Program-made: the position numbers and the translations under genes | Notes under the pieces: generated by a model | The model's database searches: none | What the model saw: the letters and a program-made list of their open reading frames with translations, nothing else | Told to the model about the DNA's origin: nothing | In this document: positions 50,189 through 61,631 of the stretch, piece by piece | How the letters are laid out: every line of letters starts with the position of its first letter | Position numbering within the stretch: the first letter of the stretch is position 1 | Source of the DNA: Candidatus Schekmanbacteria bacterium | GTDB lineage: Bacteria > CSSED10-310 > JACPHN01 | Length of the DNA stretch: 64,000 nucleotides | Direction: 5' to 3' | Assembly (NCBI GenBank): GCA_016188575.1 | Contig: JACPHN010000023.1 | Coordinates: 1 to 64,000 of the forward strand

Positions 50189-51934
50189 TCACTCGTAAAA
50201 CGGCTTCAGGATGCCGCTTCGAGTAGGATGCCGCAGCTTTTTCAGGGCACGCGCTTCGATCTGCCGGATCCGCTCTCGGCTCACGTTGAGCTCGCGACCG
50301 ATCTCTTCGAGCGTGTGCTCCTTGCCACGCTCCATCCCGAAGCGCATGCGTATGACCTTCTTCTCGCGGTCGCTCAAGGTCTGCAAAACGCCATCGGTGG
50401 CATCGACCAGGGCGCTGCCGCTGGCTTCCTCCAACGGGCTTTCCGCGTCCTCGTTCTCGATGAAATCGGCCAAGAAGCTGTCCTCTTCTTCGCCGACGGG
50501 TAGCTCCAGCGATACTGGATCCTTCGCCGCCATCATCAGGTGCCGAACTTTCTCCTCTGGAATCCCCATCTCCTCGGCGACGTCCTTGATCGTCGGCCTT
50601 CGGTCTTCGCCCTGCGCAATGGTGGCGTAGACGCGCTTGATTTTCTTCAGTATTTCCTGGGTCTGGACGGGGATACGAATCGTCTTCGCTTGATCCGCGA
50701 TCGCTCTGGCGATGGATTGGCGAATCCACCAAGTTGCATACGTGCTGAACTTGCACCCTTTTCGGTAGTCGAATTTCTCGACGGCGCGGATCAGGCCAAG
50801 GCAGCCTTCCTGAATGAGATCCGGAAAGGACAGGCCCTGGTTCGCGAATTTTCGCGCGATATGTGGGACCAGCTTGATGTTGGATTCAACAAAGAGGTTT
50901 CGCGCGCGCTTTTCGCGCTCCCTCACAACTTCGATCACCTGCATGACCCGCCGAAATTGCTCAATGGGACAAGCGTAGCGATCTTCGACTCGCTGGATGC
51001 TGGCGTGGGAATCTTTCAGCACGGGGAGGATAGCCGCCAGTTGCTGACGTGTAAACCTGCTGATGCCGACTTGCTCGGGGGTCATCGATTCGTCTGCGAG
51101 GAGTGCGGGCAGGACCTTGAGCAGCTCTGTGTGGGATAGCCCCAGCTCGTTTTCAACGGCCTTGAGCCGGGCCATGGAGCGTTCTACGTCGTCGAGATAC
51201 CGCGTCAGTTTGCGATAGATCTTCTTGATTCCGTCAAAGTTGAGAAGGAGCGACTTGAGTCGGGCGGAGATCCGCTCGACTGTTTTCTCGTGCTCTTCCT
51301 GCAGCGCGATCTCCTCGGGGTGCGGCAGGGTCGAGCCGAGGAGTTTCTTGACGGCATCGCGGCGGAGTGCGTCGAGATCCTGAATCTCCTTCATGCTCCA
51401 GTCGAGGTACGAGCGGATCGCTCGCTTATCCATCCCGTAGGAGACCTTGAACATGGTAACGGAGAAGAATTCGTCCAGGCGAATGCGGCGCAGTCGAAGC
51501 CGCTTTCCGAGCTCGACGACCTCGATCGGCGCCATCGGTGAGCGAAAGAGCAGCTCGGCAATCTCGGCTTGCGCCGACTCCATTTCCTTGGCGAGTTGCA
51601 CCTCCTCATCGCGCGTGAGTAGCTGTGGTCCACTCACTTGCTCAAAGAAGTGCTCGGTCTCGTTGTGGTCCTCTTCCGCCTCACGGATGACGTCCTCGAG
51701 CGAGGTGTGCGACTGGCTACTGAACTGCTGCATGTAGCCCACGTCTCCGCTGATATCGTCCTTAATGACGGGAATCCCTTCGTTGAGCAGCTCGATCAGC
51801 ATTTCGTCGAACTCGCCGTCGCGATCGATCTCGTCGGGGAGCGCGTCTTCGATGTCGTCGTGCGTCAGATAGCCTTTTGACTGCCCGATGGCTTCTAACT
51901 TCTCGAGATATCTCTTTTTGGATTCTTCGTTCAT
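50189..51934 (-). CDS. rpoD: Primary RNA polymerase sigma factor RpoD
   Basis: The 581-residue housekeeping sigma factor has region 1.1 ([20 protein letters not shown]), a non-conserved insert after region 1.2 and region 2 ([57 protein letters not shown]). Region 3 and region 4 ([20 protein letters not shown]) follow. The ATG at 51934 has a poor ribosome site. The frame stays open upstream, and a TTG at 52102 has AGGAGG ten bases before it, so a 56-residue N-terminal extension is possible. The promoter at 52237-52265 would give a leader of about 130-300 nt. ftsK follows immediately and is probably co-transcribed. Confidence 0.95.
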   Translation of the reverse strand: MNEESKKRYLEKLEAIGQSKGYLTHDDIEDALPDEIDRDGEFDEMLIELLNEGIPVIKDDISGDVGYMQQFSSQSHTSLEDVIREAEEDHNETEHFFEQVSGPQLLTRDEEVQLAKEMESAQAEIAELLFRSPMAPIEVVELGKRLRLRRIRLDEFFSVTMFKVSYGMDKRAIRSYLDWSMKEIQDLDALRRDAVKKLLGSTLPHPEEIALQEEHEKTVERISARLKSLLLNFDGIKKIYRKLTRYLDDVERSMARLKAVENELGLSHTELLKVLPALLADESMTPEQVGISRFTRQQLAAILPVLKDSHASIQRVEDRYACPIEQFRRVMQVIEVVREREKRARNLFVESNIKLVPHIARKFANQGLSFPDLIQEGCLGLIRAVEKFDYRKGCKFSTYATWWIRQSIARAIADQAKTIRIPVQTQEILKKIKRVYATIAQGEDRRPTIKDVAEEMGIPEEKVRHLMMAAKDPVSLELPVGEEEDSFLADFIENEDAESPLEEASGSALVDATDGVLQTLSDREKKVIRMRFGMERGKEHTLEEIGRELNVSRERIRQIEARALKKLRHPTRSGILKPFYE

Positions 51935-52412
51935 ACGCCCACGCGGCTGGCGGGAACGGAGCGGTCCGATCCCTGGGTTTATGGTTTTGGCGGCGACAGC
52001 TCCAGTCTCCGAACGCCCTGGAGTGTACGTTGCCGCCGTGCGTCCTTCCTCGGCGCCAGCGGCCGGCCGCGACGAGGAGAGGCTGGGTCCGGGCTTGACC
52101 AACGCTATCAATCCTCCTAGGATCAAGGAGCCAAGAATATCAATCGGCAGACTCCGTCGTGTACTTGACCGGAGCTTACGAATTGGACCAGAAATTGGTC
52201 TCGAACCGCAACAGGAGTGGAAAAAGGCGTCGTTAATATAGACCTGGCGCTGGCACCTGTCAATATCATTGCGCACGCTTCCTGAAGGCAGTCCGCAAAG
52301 GTACTTTCTTATCCTGGAAACCGCGAACAGGGGGAATTCGTTTCCGCGCATCGAGTCAGTGGCTTCGACGCGCGTGGCGGCTCGAAGCCACTGACATGCG
52401 GAGTGGGTTGGC
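51935..52412. other. rpoD leader and promoter region
   Basis: No separate gene is seen between ssb and rpoD. The region holds the rpoD promoter (52237-52265), a short GACCA/TGGTC hairpin near 52190 and the alternative rpoD start at 52102. Confidence 0.5.
52237..52265 (-). promoter_or_regulatory. Sigma-70 promoter of rpoD
   Basis: On the minus strand TTGACA (52265-52260), a 17-bp spacer and TATATT (52242-52237) form a near-consensus promoter directed at rpoD. Hexamers and spacing are identical to the dnaK promoter. Confidence 0.8.
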
Positions 52413-52817
52413 CTAGTAGGGTACGGATACTTGGTCAGCTTCGGCAAACTCCGAGGTGAGAGTTTCGCTTGGCGCGGCTTCGTCATGCACCAAGCCACCG
52501 CGCTCTCGACTCGACAGAAAATCGACCGCGTCGCCGACGATCTCGGTAAAATAGCGCCGATCTCCGTCGCGCTCGTAGGGCTTGGTTTGTAGGCGGCCGC
52601 GCACCGATACCAGCGATCCAACTTGCAAGTACTGCTTGCAAACTTCTGCCAGGCGGCCCCAGACCGTTACCGTCTGCCAGTCTGTCCGCCGCTCTCCTCC
52701 CGACCACACGTTCATTGCCAGACGAAAGCGCGTGCATGGCGTTTGCGCCTGACCAACCATACGAAGCTCGGGTTCCGTTCCCACGTTGCCTACCGCGAAT
52801 ACGGCTGCGTAACTCAT
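52413..52817 (-). CDS. ssb: Single-stranded DNA-binding protein
   Basis: SSB coats single-stranded DNA in replication and repair. The 134-residue protein has the OB fold in order: [54 protein letters not shown] and [20 protein letters not shown]. The C-terminal tail is short and ends EADQVSVPY. Standard bacterial SSBs end in an acidic tip such as DDDIPF, which recruits partners; here the tip is weaker and ends in Tyr. A more typical paralogue may exist elsewhere in the genome. The ATG has AGGAG eight bases upstream. Confidence 0.92.
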   Translation of the reverse strand: MSYAAVFAVGNVGTEPELRMVGQAQTPCTRFRLAMNVWSGGERRTDWQTVTVWGRLAEVCKQYLQVGSLVSVRGRLQTKPYERDGDRRYFTEIVGDAVDFLSSRERGGLVHDEAAPSETLTSEFAEADQVSVPY

Positions 52818-53127
52818 GGCTGCACTCCTGTGCGAGAGACTTGTCGTTGCCCGTGGCTGACGCCAGCGGGCGGTAGCTCATCAGCGGCTACCGCGCACAG
52901 TAGATAGCAAGGAGCATGCCAACAAACTGCCAGGCGCCTCGCCGCCGGCCTACCGCGAGGCGCCGTCCACATCGCCTCCTCGTGCGCAGCCAGCTCCCGG
53001 CACGCCGGCATCCGACCGCAGACCCGCTCGCGGTTTCGCAACTCTGGTTGTCGTCCGCAACCCGGGTTTACACCGGCCCGAAAACAGGATCGCAGCGACC
53101 ACTCGCACCGCCGCCACCGCCGTCCGG
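52818..53127. other. Intergenic region with hairpin, hydrolase 3' end / ssb
   Basis: No gene is convincing. GGCGCCTCG (52933-52941) and CGAGGCGCC (52956-52964) form a 9-bp stem. On the minus strand it is followed after five bases by a T-rich stretch, so it may terminate the hydrolase operon. Confidence 0.4.
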
Positions 53128-54279
53128 TCAGCGCACGCTCTGCATCAACGTCGTCGCGAGTGAATGGAAGCGCGGCCGGAGCCGTCGGGCGGTATCCGGA
53201 CTGCCACCGGCGTAGGGCCGGTTGGTCAACAAGACGTAGTACAGCTCCCGATCTGGATCTATCCACAGGCTGGTGCCCGTGTAGCCGGTATGACCGTATG
53301 ACGATGTGCTCAGCAGATCCCCGCAGCTCGCCCCATCGTTTGTGGCCAGATACCAACCCAGGCCGCGCGACTCCTCGAGCCCGGGTGTGCGACTGCGCAC
53401 CATGGCGGCAATCGCCGGCCGCGAGACCGGCGATTGCCCGGTGCCAAGCAAGGCCCTCGCGTAGCGACCCAGGTCCTTGGCGGAGGCAAACATCCCGGCG
53501 TTGCCCGATTCTCCCCCGAGGTGCCGGCAGTTCCCATCGTGCGGTTCTCCCCACACCAGACAGGCGCTGCCACCGAGCCCGCTGCGGCCATTCCACCAGT
53601 CCGGAAGCTCGTCACGTTGCTCGGCCGAAATCATGGCCCGTTCCTCGTTGCGCCCCCGCTCGGTCGGCATGATCCGCTCGACCGGCACGTCCAGCGCAGG
53701 CCAGAGGAAGCTGTCTGTCAGGCCAAGCGGAGCGAAGATCATGGCGCGTGCCAGATCTCCCAGGCTACGCCCAGAGACGATCCGCAAAATTTCACCGAGC
53801 AGAACGTAGCCAAGGCAGCTATAACGCACCAACTTCCCCGGGGGCGCCTCCAGTGGCAGCTCGTACAGTGCGGCCAACACTTCTGACCGGTTCTTGCCTA
53901 GCAAGTACAGCGGCTTCCACGCCGGCATGCCGCTCACGTGACAAAGCAGGTGCTCCAGGGTCATGCGGTCCTTCTCCGCGCCGGCGAGCGGGAGATAGTC
54001 GGAGATCTTGTCGGCCAGCCACATTTCTCCCTGCTCGATCAGCTTCGCGGCGATCATGGCCGTGACGAGTGGTTTGGTCAAGGAGGCGAGGTCCCAGACA
54101 ACTTCATCCCCACCCGCGCTCGCCCCAAGCACCTCCGAGACGGCGACGCTGCCAGTGAGTACCGGCCCGTGGCGATCGCCACACTCGAACGCCACGGCTC
54201 CGAAAGCTCCTTGGAGGTACCATCGCCGCAGCCACTGCTCGAGCTGTTTGGACGCCAGTCGCGCTCCCGGCCGATTCAT
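53128..54279 (-). CDS. Serine hydrolase of the beta-lactamase/esterase class C fold
   Basis: This 383-residue member of the beta-lactamase superfamily (AmpC/esterase-like) has the nucleophile motif DLASLTKPLV (Ser66, Lys69). LLCHVSGMPAW and the third motif GHTGYTGTSLWIDP are also present. The second motif reads RYSCLGYVLLG; Tyr153 is kept but the usual Asn (Y-x-N) is Cys155, which argues for an esterase or peptidase rather than a beta-lactamase. No signal peptide is seen, so it is probably cytoplasmic. Its ATG overlaps the flippase-like gene by four bases (ATGA), so translation is coupled. Confidence 0.88.
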   Translation of the reverse strand: MNRPGARLASKQLEQWLRRWYLQGAFGAVAFECGDRHGPVLTGSVAVSEVLGASAGGDEVVWDLASLTKPLVTAMIAAKLIEQGEMWLADKISDYLPLAGAEKDRMTLEHLLCHVSGMPAWKPLYLLGKNRSEVLAALYELPLEAPPGKLVRYSCLGYVLLGEILRIVSGRSLGDLARAMIFAPLGLTDSFLWPALDVPVERIMPTERGRNEERAMISAEQRDELPDWWNGRSGLGGSACLVWGEPHDGNCRHLGGESGNAGMFASAKDLGRYARALLGTGQSPVSRPAIAAMVRSRTPGLEESRGLGWYLATNDGASCGDLLSTSSYGHTGYTGTSLWIDPDRELYYVLLTNRPYAGGSPDTARRLRPRFHSLATTLMQSVR

Positions 54280-55373
54280 TGTGGCATCGCCTCGCGGCCT
54301 GGTGCCGCCGCAGCGGACGCGACCGCGCCGGAAAAGAGCACCGACTCCGAGGTAGCGGTGGAATGGGCGCGGAGCCAGCGTTGGTAGGAGAACAGGCTCA
54401 GCGCTCCCACGCCAACGGCAAACCACAGGGTCGACAGCCGAATGCCGACAGTCGTCGCCGCGGCTACTGCCGGCGACTGAGACATCTGCAGCAGCACCAC
54501 GGCCAGGCTCCCCTCGGCGGCGAAAAGGCCACCAGGGAGAAAACTGAGGGCCCCGACCAGAGTCGAAAGCGCGAAAGCGCAGGCAGCGGGTGTCCATGCC
54601 AGATTTCCCCCGAGCGCTCTGCATAGAACGTAGAGCGCCGTGCATTCGCAGGACCAGCCGACAGCGCCCAGCGCGGTCCCGACGAGCAGCGGCGCCGGCC
54701 GCAAGAGCGCGGCGGTACCGCGATACAGGGCGACCGCGCGCGCAGCCTGCGCGCCGAACCGCGTCTGCTCGGCGCGGCGGAGCATCCTCTCGATCCACTG
54801 CTGGCGCGTCAACAGCCATAGCCCGGCGACGACGAGGCCGCCAAAAGCCACCGCCGCACCGCCGCCGAAGCCGGCAGCGCCGGCACTCGCCAGAAAAATC
54901 AGGACGAGAGAAGAAACGTCCGTCACGCGCTCCGCCATGACCGCCGGAAGCGACTTCGTCAGCGGCGCCTGGGTGCGCAGCCGCAGCAAGTACGATTTCA
55001 GCACTTCGCCGAGCTTGCCCGGGGACGCGGCCATTACCAGCCCGGACAGAAAGATCGCCGCATTCTCCCCGAAGGGAACCGAGATCTCCAGAGCAGTCAG
55101 GTAGTAGCACCAGCGTCCGAAGCGCAGCGCGTAGTTCGCGAGCACGAGCGCCAGGACTGGGAGAATGATGCGCCGATCGAGGTGCAGGATCAGAGAGCTG
55201 AGCTCGTCGCCCACGGCCAGCAGCGACAGCAGCAGAAACACGAAAGCGCCGAGCAGGATCGACGGCAAGAGCTTTCCCGCCAGACGCCACTCGGGCAGCG
55301 TTGGCGAGATGAGCGGCTCCGCCGGTGTCGTGCCCGCAGTGCGGATAAGCGGGCTGGGACTGGAGTCATCCAT
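54276..55373 (-). CDS. Lysylphosphatidylglycerol-synthase-type transmembrane (flippase-like) protein
   Basis: This 365-residue membrane protein of the UPF0104/LPG-synthase TM family has seven or eight helices. Landmarks are LALVLANYALRFGRW, the SGLVMAASPGKLGEVLKSYLLR segment (read here as LVMAASPGKLGEVLKSYLL), MAERVTDVSSLVLIF and LVGALSFLPGGLFAAEGS. Family members are proposed to move lipids or lipid-linked sugars across the membrane. The only visible ATG (55373) lies inside the 3' end of the RNase P RNA, so the message is either processed from or read through rnpB. The serine hydrolase is coupled downstream. Confidence 0.85.
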   Translation of the reverse strand: MDDSSPSPLIRTAGTTPAEPLISPTLPEWRLAGKLLPSILLGAFVFLLLSLLAVGDELSSLILHLDRRIILPVLALVLANYALRFGRWCYYLTALEISVPFGENAAIFLSGLVMAASPGKLGEVLKSYLLRLRTQAPLTKSLPAVMAERVTDVSSLVLIFLASAGAAGFGGGAAVAFGGLVVAGLWLLTRQQWIERMLRRAEQTRFGAQAARAVALYRGTAALLRPAPLLVGTALGAVGWSCECTALYVLCRALGGNLAWTPAACAFALSTLVGALSFLPGGLFAAEGSLAVVLLQMSQSPAVAAATTVGIRLSTLWFAVGVGALSLFSYQRWLRAHSTATSESVLFSGAVASAAAAPGREAMPQ

Positions 55374-55754
55374 AAGCCGAGTTCTGTTTCACCGCCCTCT
55401 GACGGTGATCGTGGCCATTTCTCTAGGGCGCCGGTCTCCCGGCGCCTCAAGCGACCTACCCGAGGACATCGGCGGGCCACGCCTTGGCGTCCTCCTATTT
55501 GGTCTTGCTCCAAGCGGGGTTTACCGAGCCGAGGGAGTCACCTCCCTCGCTGGTGAGCTCTTACCTCCCCGTTTCACCCTTACCGGTCAAGCGGAGGTTC
55601 CTCGCGAAACGCGCGCTCGTCCGGCGGTTTGTTTTCTGTGGCACTTTCCGTAGGCTCGCGCCTCCTGGGTATTACCCAGCGCTCTGGCCCGGGAGCTCGG
55701 ACTTTCCTCCCGCCGTTTTTTTGGCGAACGGCCGGCGACCACGTGGATGACTCC
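55362..55754 (-). ncRNA. rnpB: RNase P RNA, class A
   Basis: This catalytic RNA trims the 5' ends of tRNA precursors. On the minus strand the hallmark segments occur in order: GAGGAAAGTCCGAGCTCC near the 5' end (P4 strand), GGTAAGGGTGAAA in the middle, GGAGCAAGACCAAATAGG, and ACAGAACTCGGCTTAT near the 3' end. GGAGTCATCCA (55754-55744) pairs perfectly with TGGATGACTCC (55372-55362) as helix P1, which fixes the ends within a few bases and gives about 393 nt. The 3' strand of P1 contains the start codon of the next gene. Confidence 0.95.
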
Positions 55755-55901
55755 AATCATACTCCAACCCTGAGGGGACCCAGTCTTTTCGCGGCTCGAG
55801 CAACGCGCCCATGCACCCGAGCTGCCGCACCTGGCTTGCCCGCGAAACTCGTGACAGCCTGGCGCCGAGGTCCTGGAAGCGAGGCGGCATGCCCCTCGCA
55901 C

Positions 55902-56636
55902 CTAGCCCTCCATGGCTTCATGAGCTTCCTCAACCTGCTCATAGTATAGGATGCGCTGACAACTCTCGCACGTAACCAGCCGCGCCTGTGTCCGGAGCTC
56001 CGCGAGAAGCTGCGGGCGGAGGTAGACGTTGCAGCCACCGCAGGCCGGGCCATTGACTGCAACTACAGCGATACCTCCCCGGCTAGCCGCGATGCGATCG
56101 TACGTACGTCTCAGGGACGCGCGGATCGCCGTCGCCAAGAGCTCGCGCTCGGTGGCGAGGGCTGCCGCTTTGTTCTGAACGTTGATGAGCTCGCCAGCGA
56201 GCACGCGGCAGCGCTCCGCCGTGAGCCTTTCCTGGTCTACAAGCGCCGTCTTGCGCTCCTGGACCGTCGCACTGCAGTGGTCAAGCTCTTCGAACAAGCC
56301 GAGGATCTGCTCCTCGAGGTCACCATTGGCGGCCTCTAGCAGCCCCACCTCGTGGCGCAGCGCTTCGAGCTCGCGATTGGTCTTGACTTGCCACTGCTGG
56401 GACTTGTATCGTTGCACCTTGGAACTGTTGGCTTCGAGATCGCGCTCGAGCTTGCGGCGCGTCTTCTCCGTCTCCTCCCGTTGCTGCTCGGCAGCGACAA
56501 GTTTTTCCTTCAGTTCTTTGACCCGCTCCTCAAGCGCGGCACGGCGGCGCGGAATCGCCTCGCCTTGGGACCGCAGATCGCGAAGGCAGTCATCGAGCTT
56601 CTGAAGTCGCCGGAGTTGATCGAGATCCTGAACCAT
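55902..56636 (-). CDS. C4-type zinc-ribbon coiled-coil protein (DUF164/zf-RING_7)
   Basis: The 244-residue protein is a long antiparallel coiled coil (about 3-175) capped by a zinc ribbon with GPACGGCNVYL and VTCESCQRILYY (two CxxC pairs). The family is widespread in bacteria, often near rnpB or RNase HI genes, and its role in nucleic-acid metabolism is only suspected. GGGAGG lies seven bases before the ATG at 56636. It is upstream of rnpB on the same strand (about 150 bp apart) and downstream of tRNA-Met. Confidence 0.92.
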   Translation of the reverse strand: MVQDLDQLRRLQKLDDCLRDLRSQGEAIPRRRAALEERVKELKEKLVAAEQQREETEKTRRKLERDLEANSSKVQRYKSQQWQVKTNRELEALRHEVGLLEAANGDLEEQILGLFEELDHCSATVQERKTALVDQERLTAERCRVLAGELINVQNKAAALATERELLATAIRASLRRTYDRIAASRGGIAVVAVNGPACGGCNVYLRPQLLAELRTQARLVTCESCQRILYYEQVEEAHEAMEG

Positions 56637-56712
56637 GCAGCGCCTCCCTGAGTCACGCGCGAGGTGGCGCGAACGCTACGGCCACTGGCCGTGGAATCGG
56701 CATTCAACGTAG

Positions 56713-56784
56713 TGGGCCCGCCTGGATTCGAACCAGGGGCCTACCGGTTATGAGCCGGATGCTCTGCCGCTGAGCTACGGGCCC
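56713..56784 (-). tRNA. tRNA-Met (CAU anticodon), elongator type
   Basis: This is a 72-nt cloverleaf on the minus strand. The acceptor stem is GGGCCCG/CGGGCCC, the D stem GCTC/GAGC, the anticodon loop CTCATAA and the T arm CCTGG-TTCGAAT-CCAGG; the discriminator is A. A paired first base pair and the lack of GGG/CCC in the anticodon stem exclude the initiator. A lysidine-modified tRNA-Ile cannot be fully excluded. Confidence 0.92.
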
Positions 56785-56864
56785 GGAGATAGTTGCAGAA
56801 ACCGAAGGTAGCATGAAACGGCGGCGAGGGCAACGGCGCGGGAGTGATCGCGGCGGCCGCGTGC

Positions 56865-58887
<2,023 letters not shown>

Positions 58888-58931
58888 GCGGCCGAGCCCT
58901 GCCGCTCGCGGCGCACAACCAAGGTAAGTCA

Positions 58932-59723
58932 ATGCCAAGCCACGACGACAACAGTGACTCCCAAGTTATCGACATCGAGGACGACGATTCCGACTTGAGC
59001 CTGCTGGCCGCTCAGGCGGCCGCCGCGCGGTACGAAAAGGCGCAGCGAGCAGCAGATGAGGCGAGGGCCTCCAAGCCCGCTGCGAGTAAGGCGTCCGCCG
59101 AGAGAACGAGCATTTCCCTGGAGCCAGAAGCGCCCGCCGAAGAAGCCGCGGCGTCCGAACCCGCGGGCACGCGCCAAGACCTGGACCTTGTGGGGCGGGT
59201 GGCGGAGCTGGAGCGAGCCCTGGAGGATCAAGCCAAGCTCGCGAGTGAGTATCTAGATCATTTGCGGCGAATGAAGGCCGAGTTCGAGAACTTCCGCAGG
59301 CGTTCGCAGCGGGACCTCGAGCGCACTTCTTCGGCGGCGAAAACCGACATCATCGTCAAACTATTGCCGACGGCGGACAACCTCGAGAGGGCGCTGGCGG
59401 CTGCCAGAAAACAAGACGAGGAAGTTGTAGGGGCCGCCAGGGCCCTGCTCGACGGCGTCGCCTTCGTCCACAAGGACTTCCTTGAGAGCCTTCGCCGGGA
59501 AGGCGTCGAGCGCATCGATGTCATCGGCAAGACGTTCGATCCGCGCACTCAGGAGGCCATCAGCATCGTGCCGGTCACGGACCAGCCTGATGGCGCCGTG
59601 ATCGCGGAGGTGCAGGCCGGCTACCTGCTCGATGGCGAACCCCTGCGTGCGGCGCGCGTGGTAGTTGCGAAGAATGCGGCTGCCCCGGCGACCGCTCCGG
59701 GGGGCGCGGCGGAGGACGGGTAG
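58932..59723 (+). CDS. grpE: Nucleotide exchange factor GrpE
   Basis: GrpE releases ADP from DnaK. The 263-residue protein has an acidic/Ala-rich disordered N-terminus (1-85) and a long coiled coil (about 85-140, with MKAEFENFRRRSQRDLERT). The core follows: LLPTADNLERAL, FLESLRREGVERID, TFDPRTQEAISIVP and the beta domain ending VQAGYLLDGEPLRAARVVVAK. It lies 44 bp after dnaK, with the TPR gene 8 bp downstream, so the three are probably co-transcribed. Confidence 0.96.
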   Translation: MPSHDDNSDSQVIDIEDDDSDLSLLAAQAAAARYEKAQRAADEARASKPAASKASAERTSISLEPEAPAEEAAASEPAGTRQDLDLVGRVAELERALEDQAKLASEYLDHLRRMKAEFENFRRRSQRDLERTSSAAKTDIIVKLLPTADNLERALAAARKQDEEVVGAARALLDGVAFVHKDFLESLRREGVERIDVIGKTFDPRTQEAISIVPVTDQPDGAVIAEVQAGYLLDGEPLRAARVVVAKNAAAPATAPGGAAEDG

Positions 59724-59731
59724 CGATCGGC

Positions 59732-61615
59732 TTGGAGCCTATACCTTCGGCAGTTTCCTTGGACGGCGGGGCCCCGTTCGGCCCAGGCTGGGGGCAACTT
59801 CGATATTGCCTCGAGCTTGGGCTGTTTCTTGGGTTCATTCTGCTGGTGCGTGTTGCTCCTTCGGCCGTGGCAGCAGAGCGCGCTGGCGAGCTTTTCGAAG
59901 TCGGCATTTCAGCCTACAAGGAGGGGCTGCTCGACCTCGCCGAACGCCAGCTCGAGGCATGCCTCCAATCCACCCCGCCAGTGGACCTCGCAGCCGAGGC
60001 GAGCTTTGTCCTGGCAACGATCGCCTACGGCAAGCGGGAGTTCGCCAAGGCGGCCACGGGCTTTCAGCGCACCCACGAGCTTGCCCCGGACGAACGTCAC
60101 GAGTCGCTCTACTGGGCCGGTAAGTCGCTGGCTCTCGCCGGCCACGCAAAAGAAGCCGCAGCATCATTGGCCGCGTTTCGCCGGCAGGTTGGGCCCGCCG
60201 CGGTTGGCGGCGTCCGACTCGCTGAGGAAATGCTCCTGCTGCTGCGCCTCGGCGACTGTGACGCCGTCGTGGAGCTCGCGACGAGCGCTGAAAAACACGG
60301 TGCCGAGACCGCGGCGCGGCGCGCCAACGCCGCATGCCTGGAGCAGCTCGGTCGCCTGCATGACGCGAGCCTCGCCTACGAGAGCCTGTCGCGAACACCG
60401 GGGATGGCGCGCGCGGATCGCGGCGAGGTGCTGTCGGCCGCGGCCCGGTGCGCGCGCGCAGCGGCTGAGCCGGCCCGCTCCGGCCGGCTTTTCCAGTCGG
60501 TGGGCACAGACACTGAGCTGCCGTTGCTCGTGCGACTCAACGCGCTTGACGCGGCGGCGCGCGACTACGAGGCGGCGAAAAACTCGACAGATGCGCTGGC
60601 GAGCTTGCAGACCGCGATCGCGCTGGCGCGGACCGATACCAATCTCGGCGCGACCTGGCTCCCCGGCCTGCTCTATCGGAGAAGCGCCGTGGCGCTTGAG
60701 CACGGCTCCTCGGCGGAGGCTGTGGAAGCAACGCGGGAGCTGCTACAATGGCTCACCGCTTCGCCTCGAGGTACGCGGGCTAGCGGTGATGAAGTGAGCA
60801 AGCTTCGCGCTCTACTTGCGGACTTGCTCGAAGCAAGCGGAGCTCCACAGGAGGCGATCACGGTGCTGACAGCGGGAGGATTGGACGGCGCGGCCGCTGC
60901 GGAGGCCCAGGTGCAGGCGGGGCTGATCGCGTGCCGGGCAGCGCTGTGGGATGTCGCCGCCGAGCAGTTTGCCGGGGCGCTGGCATCGGGACAGCTCGCC
61001 GCGGGCTCGCGAGCGACGGCCCTCGAATGGCGAGGTCGGGCGCTCGAGCGAACCTCCCGGTGCAAAGAGGCCGCGGCGCTCTGGGCGTCGCTCGAAAAGA
61101 TCGGTGCGGAGCTTTTTTTCATGACCATGGCGTGCTTCGACAAGGGCGACGGTGGCGCCGCTGGTTTGCAGTGGCTGGCTGCTGCAGGTGACCGCGTATC
61201 GGGTGTTCCGGAGTGGGAGCGCGCCGCCTGGCACGTGCGTCTGTTGCGCCGCGGCGACGACACTGCCAAGACTCTGAGCGCTTCCCGGGAGTGGCTTGCC
61301 ACGCTGGGAAAGGCGGCTCCACCTGCCGTTCGCGAAGAAATCGCAGTGGATTTCGGTCTGTCATTGATGCAGTCCGGACACGTGGACGAGGCAGAGCAGG
61401 TGTTGCGACCCATAACCGCCTCCGCGTCGGCGCACGCGGCGCGGGCGGCGCTTGGCCTTTCCGCGATCGCCGCCACGCAAGGCGATACCAAGGTGGCGTT
61501 GGCGCTTCTGGACTCGGTTTCACGGCGTGGCGAGCTGTCCGAGGAGCTACGTACCCGCATCGACGGAATGAGGAAGGAGCTCCAGGCCCTGGCCGCGGCG
61601 ACTCCAACCCACTGA
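59732..61615 (+). CDS. Exported TPR-repeat protein
   Basis: This 627-residue protein has a TTG start 8 bp after grpE. An N-terminal hydrophobic segment (LELGLFLGFILLVRV, cleavage likely near SAVAAE) suggests export. The rest is helical repeats of TPR type, for example ELFEVGISAYKEGLLDLAER with ASFVLATIAYGKREFAKAA, and later HVDEAEQVLRPITASASAHAARAALG. No catalytic motif is visible. Together with the next gene it forms a pair of large periplasmic TPR proteins, probably scaffolds for an envelope complex, but which one cannot be told. Confidence 0.75.
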   Translation: MEPIPSAVSLDGGAPFGPGWGQLRYCLELGLFLGFILLVRVAPSAVAAERAGELFEVGISAYKEGLLDLAERQLEACLQSTPPVDLAAEASFVLATIAYGKREFAKAATGFQRTHELAPDERHESLYWAGKSLALAGHAKEAAASLAAFRRQVGPAAVGGVRLAEEMLLLLRLGDCDAVVELATSAEKHGAETAARRANAACLEQLGRLHDASLAYESLSRTPGMARADRGEVLSAAARCARAAAEPARSGRLFQSVGTDTELPLLVRLNALDAAARDYEAAKNSTDALASLQTAIALARTDTNLGATWLPGLLYRRSAVALEHGSSAEAVEATRELLQWLTASPRGTRASGDEVSKLRALLADLLEASGAPQEAITVLTAGGLDGAAAAEAQVQAGLIACRAALWDVAAEQFAGALASGQLAAGSRATALEWRGRALERTSRCKEAAALWASLEKIGAELFFMTMACFDKGDGGAAGLQWLAAAGDRVSGVPEWERAAWHVRLLRRGDDTAKTLSASREWLATLGKAAPPAVREEIAVDFGLSLMQSGHVDEAEQVLRPITASASAHAARAALGLSAIAATQGDTKVALALLDSVSRRGELSEELRTRIDGMRKELQALAAATPTH

Positions 61616-61631
61616 TCACCGGAGCCAAGAC

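Noticed and set aside
52248-52290. TGGCAC ... TTGC as a sigma-54 promoter
   Set aside because: The spacing between the two elements is far too long for a -24/-12 promoter; the sigma-70 hexamers on the other strand fit better.
53128-55290. One 720-codon minus-strand frame as a single protein
   Set aside because: Only the part from 54279 down has family motifs; the upstream part is an off-frame reading of the flippase-like gene, which has its own recognisable frame.
55400-55750. Small reading frames in the rnpB region
   Set aside because: They lie in a sequence fully explained by RNase P RNA structure.
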